Numbered from the stretch's first letter, positions 1 through 10,375 are shown. The stretch is DNA of 64,000 nt from Benincasa hispida (GCF_009727055.1 NC_052349.1:48918485-48982484); one strand, 5' to 3'. A program made the numbers and translations. Notes: generated from the sequence alone by a model not told the origin.

Positions 1-484
1 TGTTAGGTTGAATAAAGTTACTGCGCATCGCCTCGAGGCACCCTGGGAGTGTCCCCCTAAAAGAGGCAGTTTTGCGCGTTTCTTTATTTGATTTCCTGTA
101 AGAGGATAAGGTAGCTTAGTCTCTTGTCCTAATCTGCTTCTTCCCTACGGTGGGCTCATTAGGGCGAGACTCTGACACCAAAAGCGAGGGGTCACACTTA
201 CGCAGAATTATTAAAGGTTAACAGTTCTGGAAAAATGGTGGCCGTTAGGTTTAGGTTCAGTTCCAAGAGTTTGTTTTGCCTAATGATTGAGAATGTCTCA
301 TCCTAGCGAAGAGGCAACTGATCACTCCACCGGTGACGTTTGTCCTGCCTCACTAGGGCATCATTGCAAAATAGAGGTCTATAACTTAGGGTACTTGAAA
401 CTATTTTGCAAAACTGATTGGTCTAAAAGTGGTTTAGCAAAATCTAATAAAGTTTTTTGTATTTTTCGCAACAACATTTTCAAA
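1..484 (+). mobile_element. Ty1/copia LTR end and 5' leader, copy 1 (cut by window edge)
   Basis: Non-coding sequence just upstream of the copia gag. The same sequence recurs at about 8934-9480, again directly before a copia gag, so it belongs to the element. It contains a GC-rich stretch (CGCCTCGAGGCACC at about 30-43). A related stretch lies at 8809-8840 in the second element. The true LTR start lies outside the window, so the LTR/leader boundary is not resolved. Confidence 0.6.
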
Positions 485-1354
485 ATGGCAACAACTATGT
501 TGGCTTTGTTGAGCACCGAAAAACTAACTGGCAATAATTTCGCAACATGGAAGCACATGATCACGACGATCCTAATCATCGAGGATCTCATGTTCGCTCT
601 CATGGAGGCAGTCCTCCTATTCCATCTCCATATGCCACTCGAAATGTTTAGGAGGCATACAAGCGATGGACAAGTTCCAATGAGAAGGCCCGAGCCTACA
701 TCTTGGCAAGTCTTTCTGAAGTTTTGGCCAGGAAACATGAGGGTCTCAGCTCGTGAGATCATGGAGTCCCTGCAGGGGATGTTTGGACAACCGTCTGAAC
801 ACCTTATGCATGAGGCTCTTAAATACATATTCAACTCCAAAATGGAAGAAGACACCTCTGTTCGTGAACATGTGCTTAATATGATGGTCCACTTTAATGT
901 GGCGGAGTTGAATGGGTCTACCATCGATAAAGGCAGTCAGGTTAGCATAATCCTACATTCATTGCCGAAAAGCTTCCTGTACTTTGTTAGCAATGTGATT
1001 CTTAACAAAGTAAAATATAACCTTACAACTCTCCTCAACGAGTTGCAGACCTACCAATCTTTACTGAAAAGTAAGGAGAGGAAGAAAGGTGAGACAAATG
1101 TTGCTTCATCCTCGAGGACATTTCATAGAGGTTCGACCTCAGGAACGAAGTCTACACCTTCTACTTCTAACTCTGCAAAGGAGAAGAAGAAGAAGGGTGG
1201 TAAGGGAAAAGGGAAGCCGACTACTAACCACCGCCTGTCGCCCCAAGGAGGCATCCACCGGTTGAAAAGAGAAAGTGTTTCCACTACAACCATGATGTAC
1301 TGGAAGAGGAACTATCCTCGGTACTGGAAGAGGAACTATCCACTACAACCATGA
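485..1354 (+). pseudogene. Ty1/copia gag (UBN2-type), degenerate copy 1
   Basis: Gag encodes the capsid/nucleocapsid of the retrotransposon particle. The frame is open from 287, but the likely gag start is the ATG at 485 (MATTMLALLSTEKL), shortly before the KLTGNNFATWK motif typical of plant copia gag. Further matches are the MESLQGMFGQPSEHLMHEAL and TSVREHVLNMM segments and the lysine-rich tail before the nucleocapsid. The part corresponding to residues 40-80 of usual copies is out of frame or compressed. The CCHC zinc knuckle is destroyed: the region at 1284-1354 holds a scrambled partial duplication in which YWKRNYP appears twice and cysteines are replaced. It is followed by protease in another frame. 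Non-functional. Confidence 0.85.
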
Positions 1355-1372
1355 TGTACTTGTACTTGAAAC

Positions 1373-1969
1373 TTGTTTAGTGGAGATGATGATTTTGCCT
1401 GGATAATTGATTCGGGCGCCACTAACCACGTTTGTTCTTCTTTTCAGGGGACTAGATCTTGGCGACAACTGGAGGCTGGTGAGATGAGGATGCGAGTAGG
1501 CACCGAACACGTCGTCTCAGCTGTGGCAGTGGGAGGGCTCCAGTTAGCTTTACAGAATAGGTTTCTTGTTTTGAATGATGTATATATTGTTCTCGAACTT
1601 AAAAGGAACCTTATTTCTATAAAGTGTTTATTGCAGTATAAATATATTGTCTCTTTTAATGTGGATAAAGCGTTTATTCATAAAGATGGTGTTTTTATTT
1701 GTACTGAAAATCTCGAATCGAATTTATATGTGCTAAGGCCGTTAGCCATTAATTCCCTCCATAATACTGAATTGTTTAGAATTGCCGTACCTACAACAAA
1801 ACGTCGACGAATTTCTCCAAAAGAAAATGCCCAACTTTGGCATCTACGTTTAGGGCACATCAATCTCAATAGGATTGAGAGATTGGTGAAGAATAGACTT
1901 CTAAGTGAGTTAGAAGAAAATTCTTTATCAGTGTGCAAGTCTTTCCTTGAGGGTAAGTTGACTAAATGA
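1373..1969 (+). pseudogene. Ty1/copia protease plus GAG-pre-integrase domain, copy 1
   Basis: Second piece of the copia polyprotein, frameshifted from gag. It begins with the retropepsin active-site motif WIIDSGATNHVCSS (Asp-Ser-Gly) at residues 10-23 and continues through the RNLIS segment. It ends in the GAG-pre-integrase domain LWHLRLGHINLNRIERLV (residues 156-173), including the conserved WHxRLGH zinc-binding start. The CxxC that follows in intact elements is altered (CKSF). A stop at the end of this frame comes before the integrase core. The reading order matches canonical copia gag-protease-integrase. Confidence 0.88.
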
Positions 1970-2269
1970 TCTTTTACTGGAAAAGGTTATAGAGCCAAAA
2001 AGCATGTTGAGTTAGTACATTCTGACCTTTGTGGTCATATGAATGTGCAAGCCCGAGGTGGCTATGAGTGTTTTATCAGTTTTATTGATGATTACTCCAA
2101 GTATGGGTATGTTTATCTTATGAAATGGAAGTCTGAATCCTTTTGAAGGTTCAAAGAGTTCAAGGTTGAAGTTGATAAACGGATTAAAATACTTCAATCG
2201 GATCGAGGTGGAGAGTTTTGGGACTCAGCATTCCATGACTATTTGATAGAACATGGAATCGTTTATATC
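1970..2269 (+). pseudogene. Ty1/copia integrase core, 5' part, copy 1
   Basis: Translation of 1976-2265 gives the integrase core start: HSDLCG, then FISFIDDYSKYGYVYLM with the catalytic-region Asp residues, then ILQSDRGGEFWDSAFHDYLI. A TGA inside the SESF-RFKE stretch (about 2143) interrupts it. The domain is broken at about 2269 by a 365-bp AT-rich insertion and resumes at about 2636. Integrase would insert element DNA into the host chromosome, but this copy is dead. Confidence 0.85.
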
Positions 2270-2634
2270 ATACTAATATATATTTTTTTTTGATATGGAC
2301 TAAATCATTACAATTACAAATACTAAATCGTTACTTATTAAAGTTCAAGAACTAAATTGTTACAATTTTAAAATATAGTGATTAAATCGTTAGTATTTAA
2401 AGAATTAACTACTACTTCTATGAAAGTTTAAGGACCAAAAATAATTTTTAACAAAAATTTTACTAGTTTAAACTGCGTTTAATTTTCTCGTAGAGACTAT
2501 TTAAAGGGGTTTTTACCTTACCCTAGACTATGAGTTTTTATTTTTTATTTTTTTAAGTTCTTATGAATGACTTAACTTCTAAATTATATAGACTAAATCT
2601 TAATTTTCTCTAAATTAAAAACCAAATTTATATC
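2270..2634. mobile_element. 365-bp AT-rich insertion in the copia integrase (MITE-like)
   Basis: This stretch has no coding potential and is about 75% A+T. It interrupts the integrase between the GIV and QLSASGTPQQNG residues. The 8-bp word TTTATATC occurs at 2262-2269 and again at 2627-2634, which would fit a target-site duplication of hAT type. Its interior repeats words such as ACTAAATCGTTAC. I see no convincing terminal inverted repeat. The same insertion is present in copy 2 (11311-11694), so it predates that duplication. Confidence 0.55.
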
Positions 2635-2772
2635 CCAACTCTCAGCGTCGGGTACACCTCAACAGAATGGTGTAGCGGAGAGGAGAAATAGGACCTTGTT
2701 AGATATGGTTCGCTTAATGATGAGGTACGCTTCTTTACTAGACTCGTTTTGGGGTTTCACAGTGGAGACTAC
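2635..2772 (+). pseudogene. Ty1/copia integrase core, 3' remnant, copy 1
   Basis: The frame from about 2636 encodes the conserved integrase block GTPQQNGVAERRNRTLLDMV followed by a degraded SFWGF segment. This block contains the catalytic Glu region of plant copia integrases. The element stops here: at 2773 the sequence switches to a gypsy-type LTR beginning TGATGACGGG. No reverse transcriptase or RNase H follows. Confidence 0.85.
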
Positions 2773-4019
2773 TGATGACGGGAAATTAGATGTCAATTAC
2801 TCGATAAATAAAATCCAGTGAAACGAAATATGCGATGCATGTCTTAAGGTATCCGTTGATTATCATGCGTCGTGGTCATGCGTTGGAATGAACTACGCGT
2901 TAACAAATGTATACAATGACCATGTGTTCCTGTCACAAGTTTTCTTACGTTCACGCCAAGTATAATGCAAACGCAAGTTTCTCGGGTGATCTGAGGTCGA
3001 ACATAGGGACTTGTAGCTAGATGAATGCAGGAATGTGCATGGGGCGGTTAAATAAAAGAATGAGGGAGGGGATGCTAAGCTAACACTACTTCTACTCCTA
3101 ACTAACAGACAATGTAATGTGAATAAGAATGAGAGGTAGAGACACGACAACTATTGACAGGAAGTAGATAGATGGAAAAATAGATAAAATGTGGAGATGT
3201 CTTCATTGCAACCCTTAAGAGTGATCACAAGGGCAACCTTAATCAACGCAAGCCATGCGATCATGCTACACACTTGAGCCTAACTCTAGAATGTATGCGA
3301 TGTATCTGCGATAGTGCCAGGAAGCCTATGCCTGCCTAAACCTCCATAACCCAGTCACGTGCTCTCGCCGCATAAGCATGATGGCCGCATACCACTGTAT
3401 CCTACTTCCTGGACGCATGTAATATCCTCTTCGTAGGGTGCATACACTGTGTGATAGCAAATGGAGCTTATCTCTAAGTTTCCTATTCTTGCTTATGCGT
3501 TTCAATCCGCTCTCTCGAGTCTTAGATTTGAATTTTAGACTACTCTCTCAAGTATGCCTAAATGGTGAATGTAGCGCTCATAAGACAAGGTAACCGCATA
3601 AACTTTGCTGACATAAGATTATTCCCATCTCTAGTGAACAACAGCTTACATTGCTTAATGCGACCAACCACTTACCCTCCTGGGCAGTTAGATGTTGCTG
3701 ACTTTACTCATAGACAAGCGTTGCATCTACTTATAGACAGGCGTAGCTACAACTTCACACTAAGCAAATAAGGTTTACTTACACACTCACGCAACACACA
3801 CCTCTCGGTGGTTTGCTACATGCTTCATATCCATAATCCACATGACTAAGTGTGCGATACTCTAGCAATCTCACTAAGTGATGCAATGAAAGTTAAGGAT
3901 GCTAAGTAAAGAAAGATGGAGATGGAATCGAAGGAAACACAAAAATGCATTGAACACATCATGTATTAATTCTTTAATCACAAAATGTCATACAATACAA
4001 TATAAGAAAAGGGAAGAAA
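2773..4019 (-). mobile_element. Athila-like gypsy LTR segment, copy 1
   Basis: Begins TGATGACGGG and contains a stretch around 2935-3010 (GTCGAACATAGGGACTTG) homologous to positions 4375-4410 and 20098-20130, which lie inside LTRs of the same family. It is therefore LTR sequence, and the linked gag-protease (7435-8319) is on the minus strand. It has many ATGCG words and no coding capacity; open frames at 2893-3150 and 3562-3771 are incidental. It runs into a 25-N gap at 4020. The corresponding segment in copy 2 is 11838-13140. Confidence 0.6.
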
Positions 4020-4044
4020 NNNNNNNNNNNNNNNNNNNNNNNNN
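4020..4044. other. Assembly gap (25 N)
   Basis: A run of 25 N. On its left is LTR sequence colinear with copy 2. On its right is the inverted version of the next copy-2 segment, so orientation across the gap is doubtful. Confidence 0.99.
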
Positions 4045-4280
4045 GCGTTCGCGAATGTCAGAATCAGAGCAGTCCATTAATGCTGTCGGCGATCCAACTC
4101 TATATAAAGAAGCGGTGAGAGAATGTCAACTTATCTAGAGTTTTTCCCTGCGATCCAGACAAATGCGTGAGAAGAAAGCTTGAGAATTCTTCATCTCCTT
4201 CTTCCATTCTGAGAAACGACCAAAGCCTACGATCGGAGCTAGATCTCGGGAGAGTCAGCTCCACCGCCCATCCATGCACC
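4045..4280 (+). mobile_element. LTR fragment inverted relative to copy 2
   Basis: Reverse complement of about 13190-13437 of the second composite. Both share the order AATGTCAG, CCATTAATG, CTCTATATAA, GCGATCCAGACAA, GAGAAGAAAGCTTGAGA. The TATA-like CTCTATATAAAG at about 4098-4109 is therefore read on the plus strand here. The fragment ends where the LTR edge TGATGCGTTATTTTATG begins at 4281. Confidence 0.75.
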
Positions 4281-5040
4281 TGATGCGTTATTTTATGAGG
4301 TGGAATTATGGATGAAAATGCGTTAGCACTTAAGTTTTCTCAGTGGAATTCAAGTGTAAACCCCACTGAGTTTCTTGGTAAGTTCAGGGTCGAACACAGG
4401 GACTTGGGAAAAAATATGCGGTGGAATTTTCAGAAGAATTTGCGGTAACCAAATAAATCAAGTATATTGGAATGTTGTTTGTGGTAATAAAATAAACAAA
4501 TCAGCGGAGTTCGAAAAGAGTTATAAAACGAAGACGCGATAGTATGCGGTGAATGGGTTGAGAAGAGTTTCGGCTAACACTTCTTAGGATGCGTTCATGC
4601 TATGCGATCATGCACACACTACAATGTAAATCATCTCTCGATGCGAATGCTACACTTTTAATGCTAGAACGCATGCGATTATTGCGATAAGACTATAGGA
4701 CCTACACATAAGCCTCTATTCTTATTTATGCGATGAAAAAATGACAATAACATATAAGGCGACACATAAATATCATACCTATCTCTAGGATGCATGCGAT
4801 GCAGGTTGGCAAACAGAATTTATCTCTAAGTTCCTATCTTTTGTTTATGCAGTTATATCATTGCCTCTCGAGTCTAGATTCTAACTTAGCTCTTTCAATC
4901 TTAGGTTCTTTCTTTAGACTCTCTCTCTCGAGTAGCTCTTAAAGGATGTCGAGCACAACATAAAGAAAATGGAAAACCTAAAGAGAGAGTCTAAAGAGCT
5001 ACTCGAGAAAGAGTCTAAAGAGAGAGTCTAAAGGGATCAA
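4281..5040 (-). mobile_element. Athila-like LTR edge fragment
   Basis: Starts TGATGCGTTATTTTATG and is homologous to the LTR edge at 19993-20740: shared CCCACTGAGTTT, GGTAAG, AACCAAATAAATCAA and the GATGCGATGC-rich part. In the minus-strand element this edge is the 3' end of the LTR. No primer site remains beside it; the inverted LTR piece lies there instead. The fragment is cut at about 5040, where intron-like sequence of the PFP-beta pseudogene starts. Confidence 0.7.
4913..5032. repeat. Imperfect inverted repeat (potential hairpin)
   Basis: CTCTCTCTCGAGTAGCTCTT around 4920-4941 pairs with AAAGAGCTACTCGAGAAAGAG around 4992-5012, followed by a direct repeat of AAAGAGAGAGTCTAAAG on the right arm. 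The arms are about 25 bp and the loop about 50 bp. It lies at the edge of the LTR fragment, next to the host-gene fragment. Confidence 0.6.
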
Positions 5041-5085
5041 TATGTCATTCTTGAACTGATATCATTTATAACCCGCTTTCTACAG

Positions 5086-6039
5086 TGCAAAGCTTATTTC
5101 GGAACTCAATGAAATTCTTGCCCATGATATATATATAGATGAGGATAGGTATGGAAAATGAAACTTACTACTCGTGCTTGAACTTTTGGTTTTACTTTAA
5201 CGCTCCTGTCCAAGTAATTGTTTTTTCTTTTTGTTTTATACAGTCTTTCCATGAAATTGAGTTGGAAAAGAGAAGCAACAAGGTGCATATAATGGGCGGC
5301 CAATTCAAGGGAGTTCACATTTCTTTGGGTACTTATTCTATTCGTGCTTGAACTTTTGCTGTTTTACTTAAACCTCCTGTTTAATAATTTAGTGATTAAC
5401 ACATATTATATTGACACTTGGGTAGTAGGCAAATAGTTGAGATCTCAAAAACATGCATGTTGGTAAATGCATCAAGATCTTTTAAATTCATATTTGATAA
5501 TTAGGGGTATCAAGTATCTAGACTTCCATATATGAACTCGTAAAGAAAATGGCCAATCAAGTGATGGGTTAGGCTTACAGCACTTGACTTTCAATGTAAA
5601 CTTACCAATGGTACGAGCGAATGGCCATGAGATGATTACGAAAAAAATTGTACTTTGCTGGTTAGTGCTCTGTGTTTTATCTCGTGTTTATTTCTTCTTT
5701 TGACTTATAGGTACGAAGGATGTGTGGTTTACCCACGAACTTTTGATTCAACTTATTGCTATGCTTTGGGTTACACTGCTGGAGCTCTCCTCCAGAGTGG
5801 AAAAACTGGACCAATATCATCGATCTGTCTGTCCCACTTCTTGTACCTCCTGATCATTTTAGTCTCTAACCTTTTAACCTTTCATTCTTTTTCTTGATAT
5901 CAGTTTCTCCCATAGATTTTTTCCTCATTTCTATTACTTACTAGTTATGCATACCGGGTAGGAAATTTGGCTGCTTCTGTTGAAGATTGGATGGCTGGCG
6001 AAACTGATTGACTTGTTAATGGAGTGGAGAGGAGACACG
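5086..6039 (+). pseudogene. PFP-beta: PFP beta-subunit gene fragment (3' exons, with introns)
   Basis: PFP reversibly converts fructose-6-phosphate to fructose-1,6-bisphosphate with pyrophosphate in the plant cytosol; beta is the catalytic subunit. Four exon-like pieces are visible. 5086-5148 gives KLISELNEILAHD after TACAG. 5244-5328 gives FHEIELEKR and GGQFKG after ATACAG. 5711 to about 5835 gives TFDSTYCYALGYTAGALLQS and GKTG after TATAG. 5961-6039 gives GNLAASVEDW and VERRHG, followed by GTATG. These match consecutive segments of the plant beta subunit. A TGA at 6009-6011 and several altered residues show decay. Exons 5' of this part and the C-terminal exon are absent. Introns are kept, so this is genomic DNA, not a retrocopy. 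Only copy 1 of the composite has it. Confidence 0.8.
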
Positions 6040-6139
6040 GTATGATTTTTTCATGAAAAATGCATTTTTGTTCTCATGTTTTCTGAATAACACGTTAATA
6101 ATTTTTTTTATAGAATATTTTTTATGGGGAAATCTCTCT

Positions 6140-6660
6140 CGCGGCGGGTTAGTCCTTTCTGAATCTCTGCTGCTAACGACGTGGTAAGTGAAATGTCAAC
6201 ATCAACTTTTGATTTTCCCGAGATTTACGTTGATGCGTTCATTCCACCAACCTTGCGTTGATCCCTCTATTATGCATTATCGTGTAGCCGCAATCTTGCA
6301 GTGACCGCATTCGCTTAATACTGCAACTTCGAGACGATGGTCGCAATCACTTGACGAGCGCAAATCCCATGCACTGATCCAAGTGCCTCGCCTTCGTTTT
6401 GGCTTGCATCCACGTGTGTCATGCGGACATCCAACTACGAGCATGACGCTCTTTCTCAGACTAGACTCATACCTACTTGGCAGCGGAGTTGCAGTCATTT
6501 GTTTATGCGTTGATCCTGGCGTCTTACTTTCGTTTTGGCTTGCCCCACATGTGTCATGCGGACATCCAACTATGGGTAAGTGCCCTTCACAACTTAACTC
6601 TTATCAACATGGGTTTCTCCATTGCGTTGGTAATGGAGTTGTTATTCTCAAAATTTTCCT
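6140..6660 (-). mobile_element. Athila-like LTR segment, copy 1 (continuation)
   Basis: From the GGCGGGTTAGTCC word near 6142 this is colinear with copy 2 from 13437. It carries two imperfect copies of a block (CGTTTTGGCTTGC followed by TGTCATGCGGACATCCAACTA), at about 6396-6440 and 6530-6573, roughly 134 bp apart. Short frames on both strands here have no recognisable product. LTR assignment follows from its place next to the purine-rich tract of the minus-strand element. Confidence 0.55.
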
Positions 6661-7434
6661 ATTTTTTTTCATAGAGCTAAAAATAGCAAGGTCGAAAATA
6701 AATACCTCACCCCCAAATTTAAATATGGCAATGTCCTCATTGCCAATAGATTTCAGAAGTCATACGATGTTCTTAGGAAGTTTGGTAAAGGGTCAGTTTG
6801 AAAGAAAACTAGCAGACCACTAACTTCTAGAAATATTTCATGAGGTAACTGTCCTAAAAATAAGTTGACTCTAGTATATAAAAAAAAAATAGATGCATGT
6901 GATTCATCATTGAAATCATAAATGGCAAAGAGAAAGCATGCAACGACTTACTAAATTTATTAATGTTAAATGATTGTGGAAATCAAAGAGGATGCGGTGA
7001 TAAAACTTTCAAAATTAAAATGTGATGCGATAATGCAGAATTTGGAATAGAGTGAAGGAAAAATACAACCCCCAAATTTGTGTTGTCGCCCGCATTATTT
7101 GTTGATGCCTCCTTCTTTGTGGCGATCTTCTTTGGATTGCGGTGGCGGAATAAAGTAGTTGCATCTTTGTGCAGCACCTCCGCAATCGTGTACTTTGATC
7201 AATTGTAAAGAAAACATTGAGAGGGTCAAATGATAATAATAAAAAACAGTTAACAAAAATTTTCTCGCCCTTTTTTTTTAAAGAAGTAAAAGCAAATATG
7301 TGATAACAGATAATAACAAGGTGATGAAAGTTCATGAAGTATTGATGCAGAAAAAGGATATTCAGAAGGATTGCGTCCCTGATGAGGTTGAGTCACATAG
7401 TAGATCAGTGACTGCTTATTCCAAGCTGGGCCTT
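6661..7434 (-). mobile_element. Gypsy 3' non-coding region with polypurine-like tracts, copy 1
   Basis: On the minus strand this reads GAGGACATTGCC then AAATTTGGGGGTGAGG (about 6705-6745), and again AAATTTGGGGGTTGTA (about 7065-7081). Such words are characteristic of the region before the 3' LTR in plant Athila/Tat gypsy elements. It lies only about 240 bp past the protease frame, so the whole RT-RNase H-integrase segment is missing. No product is recognisable in 7180-7434. Confidence 0.6.
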
Positions 7435-8319
7435 TCACGTCCACGGTGGCTTTTTCTTCTTTTCTTGTTCTTCCAGTATCTTGACTGCCTTAATCCAGAG
7501 CTTTTCCCGATTGATGTTCATTATGATTTCTTTTTTGTGCACATCAATTTGAGCGCGACCGGTTGAGAGGAATGGTCGTCCCAATACGATGGGCACATCT
7601 TCGTTCGCTTTATAATCCAAAATAATGAAGTCTGCCAGCAAAATGAATTTATCAATTGAGATTGTGGTGTCTTTCAACTCTCCTTCAGGATGTATTCGGG
7701 TTCTGTCCGTAAGTATAAGAGTCTCTGTCGTGGGCGTGAGTGTGCTAATATTCAATCGTTTGATGATTGATAGCAGCATTAAGTCTATACTCTCCCCAAG
7801 ATCGCATAGTGCTTGGTCACTGTAAACCCCTCCAATGGAACATGGTATCGTGAAGATTCCTGGGTCACACATTTTTTGTGGGACTATAGCCTTTTGCGTT
7901 ACTTCAACTGTTGTGATCTTGTCTTCATCATTTTGTTTCTCTTTCGATCTATGTGAGACTGGTGGTAGTCGAACTTCTTCTGTCTCCTGTTCTGAAGGCT
8001 TTAGAGTGGACGCGACTTCGGGGTTCATTTTCTCGGGCTTTTCCGACTTATAAGTCAACGGGTCCTCGGTTGTCACCGCATTCAAGTTGGTCACGATGGA
8101 TTCCTCCCCTACTTCCGCAGTCATGTTCTCGCTTAGCAAGCATGGTTTTTTCCCGGTACCCCCAGTATTGCGAAGAAGCTCAGTTGAGCTCGGCAACGCT
8201 GCTTGCGGTCTATTTTTGAGTTCGCCCGCAATTTGTCCTAGCTGAATCTCGAGATTTCGAATGTCTGTTGCTTGATTCTGAAGCACCGATTCGTTCTTCT
8301 CAATGTACTGCTTCAACAA
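7435..8319 (-). pseudogene. Athila-like gypsy gag C-terminus plus retropepsin, copy 1
   Basis: A 294-residue open frame, the longest uninterrupted transposon frame in the left part. Residues 1-50 carry the LEIQLGQIAGELKNRPQ linker found after the zinc knuckle of plant gypsy gag. Residues 150-260 form the protease: CDPGIFTIPCSIGG, the active-site analogue CDLGESIDLM (Asp-Leu-Gly at 173-175, usual for this lineage), DFIILDYKANEDVPIVLGRP, and IDVHKKE. Retropepsin would cleave the gag-pol polyprotein. The frame starts inside gag (upstream gag absent; homology breaks at about 8357) and ends before any RT, so it is a fragment. Copy 2 of the same part is 15239-16160. Confidence 0.88.
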
Positions 8320-8357
8320 GCTCTCTAAGGACGAAGATTGCGGTGTTTGCGAGTTGC

Positions 8358-9240
8358 TAGCTGGAAACTTACCTGGAAAGGTGAATTAGATAGATTTAAT
8401 GAATGCATGAAGTTAAGAACAGTTCCATTAAAGTGTTTAAATGTGACTACTTGAACTTGTTTCATATTTCATAGACAAACGTTGGTTTATGAGCAGAGTT
8501 TAAAAAAGACGACTTAGACTAAAAATTTAGTTAGCCGGATTGTCTAGGTTAATGAACTCGTAGGTAGAACATTCAATGGGAGGTACTTGGAGCATTAAGT
8601 ATGCTTCACTTAAACTTTTATTTCTCTACCTCCTTCCTTTTACCCCTTTTTCCCTTTTCTTTTCTTTTTTCTTCTTTTTTCACTTTATCTTTTCTCTTTA
8701 AACCTTCTCACTTCTTTTTTCTTTCTCTTACCTTCTACTAACCCCCTTTACCCTTTTTTTTTCACCGTTCTTCCTAATTTGTCCACACCGTGAGATCTTA
8801 CCTCAGCCTCGCGGCACCTTTAGGGGTGCCCCCTAACAGATGGTGTTTTAGGTAGGTCATATCAAAGGTGGATGGAGAGAGTGTTCATAGTAAGTGGAGC
8901 GGGAAGTGCGACAAACATTTATCTTCGGTCTCCCTTGTAGGTTTGAATAAAAGTTACTGCGATCGCCTCGAGGCACCCTGGGAGTGTCCCCTTAAAAGAG
9001 GGCAGTTTTGCGCGTCTTCTTATTTGATTCCTGTTAAGAGGATAAGGTAGCTTAGTATCTCTTCCTAATCTGCTTCTTCCCTACGGTGGGAATCATTAGG
9101 GCGAGACTCTGACACCAAAAGCGAAGGGTCACACTTACGCCAGAATTATTAAAGGTTAACAGTTCTGGAAAAAATGGTTGGCCGTTCAGTTTAGGTCATG
9201 TTTTCAAGAGGTTTGTTTTGCCTAATTGATGAGAAATGTC
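8358..9240 (+). mobile_element. Ty1/copia LTR and leader preceding copy 2
   Basis: Starts where homology to the gypsy gag stops. From 8934 it is the same as 1-290 of the window, upstream of the first copia gag, so this is the copia 5' non-coding region, here with more LTR. It contains a pyrimidine-rich tract (about 8617-8766) and a GC-rich block GCCTCGCGGCACC (8811-8823). An approximate second version of that block lies at 8967-8979. Exact LTR edges are not resolved. Confidence 0.55.
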
Positions 9241-10375
9241 TCATCGCTAGCGAAGAGGCAACTGATTCACTTCCACCGGTGACGTTTGTTCCTGCCTCAC
9301 TAGGGCGCATCATTGGCAAAATAGAGGTCTATAACTTAGGGTACTTGAAAACTATTTTTGCCCAAAACTTGATGTCTAAAAGTGGTTTAGCAAAATCTAA
9401 TAAAGTTTTTTTGTTTTTTCGCAACAAACATTTTTCAAGAATTGGGCAAACAACTATGTTTGTTGGTTTGTGAAGACCGAAAAAACTACTTGGCAATAAT
9501 TTCGCAAACATGGAAGCACAGATTCACGACGATCTAATTCATCGAGGAATCTCATGTTTCGCTTCTCATGGAGGCAGTCCTCCTATTCATCTCCATATGC
9601 CACTCGAAATGTTTAGGAGGCATTACAAGCGATGGACAAGTTCCAATGAGGAAGGCCCGAGGCCTACATCTTTGGCAAGTCTTTCTGAAAGTTTTGCCAG
9701 GAACTGAGGGTTCTCAGCCGTGAGATCATGGAGTTCCCTGCAGGGATGTTTGTTGGACAACCGTCTGAACACCTTATGGCATGAGGCTCTTAAATACATA
9801 TTTCACTCCAAATGAAGAAGACACCTCTGTTCGTGACATGGCTTATATTGATGGTTCCACTTTTAATGTGCGGAGTTGAATGGGTTACATCGATAAAGGC
9901 AGTCAGGGTTAGCATAATTCCTACATTTCATTTGCCGAAAAGGCTTCCTGTACTTTGTTTAAGCATATGTTGATTTCTTAACAAAGTTAAAATATAACCT
10001 TACCAAACTTCTCCTCAACGAGTTGGCAGACCTACCAATCTTTACTGAAAAGTAAGGAGAGGAAGGGGGGGGGAAAAGGTGAGACAAATGTTTGCTTCAT
10101 CCTCGAGGACATTTCATAGAGGTTCGACCTCAGGAACGAAGTCTACACTTCTACTTCTACTCTGCAAAGGAGAAGAGAAGAAGGGTGGTAAGGGAAAAGG
10201 GAAGCCGACTTACTTAAACCACCGCCTGTCGCCCCAAGGAGGCATCCACCGGTTGAAAAGAAGAAAGTGTTTCCACTACAACCATGATGTACTGGAAGAG
10301 GGAAACTATCTCCGGTACTGAAGAGGAACTATCCACTACAACCATGATGTACTTGTTACTATGAACTTTGTTTAG
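9241..10375 (+). pseudogene. Ty1/copia gag, degenerate copy 2
   Basis: Same sequence as 300-1370 but broken by many one- and two-base insertions or deletions, so only short frames survive (for example 9510-9707 and 10079-10321). MPLEMFRR, SSSRTFHRGSTSGTKST and the lysine/glycine-rich nucleocapsid tail can be read. A homopolymer GGGGGGGGG at about 10064-10073 is absent from copy 1. Substitutions relative to copy 1 are few, so much of the breakage may be sequencing error. Confidence 0.8.

Noticed and set aside
5139..5351. Two 70-residue frames on opposite strands
   Set aside because: They overlap introns and one exon of the PFP-beta fragment; the exon frame and splice-like borders explain the sequence better.
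6277..6823. Cysteine/leucine-rich frames resembling small membrane proteins
   Set aside because: They lie in LTR and 3' non-coding sequence of the gypsy element, are not kept open in the sister copy, and arise in part from the 134-bp duplication.
7435..8319. Cellular aspartic protease gene
   Set aside because: The DLG active-site form, the gag linker before it and the flanking gypsy regions show it is retrotransposon protease.
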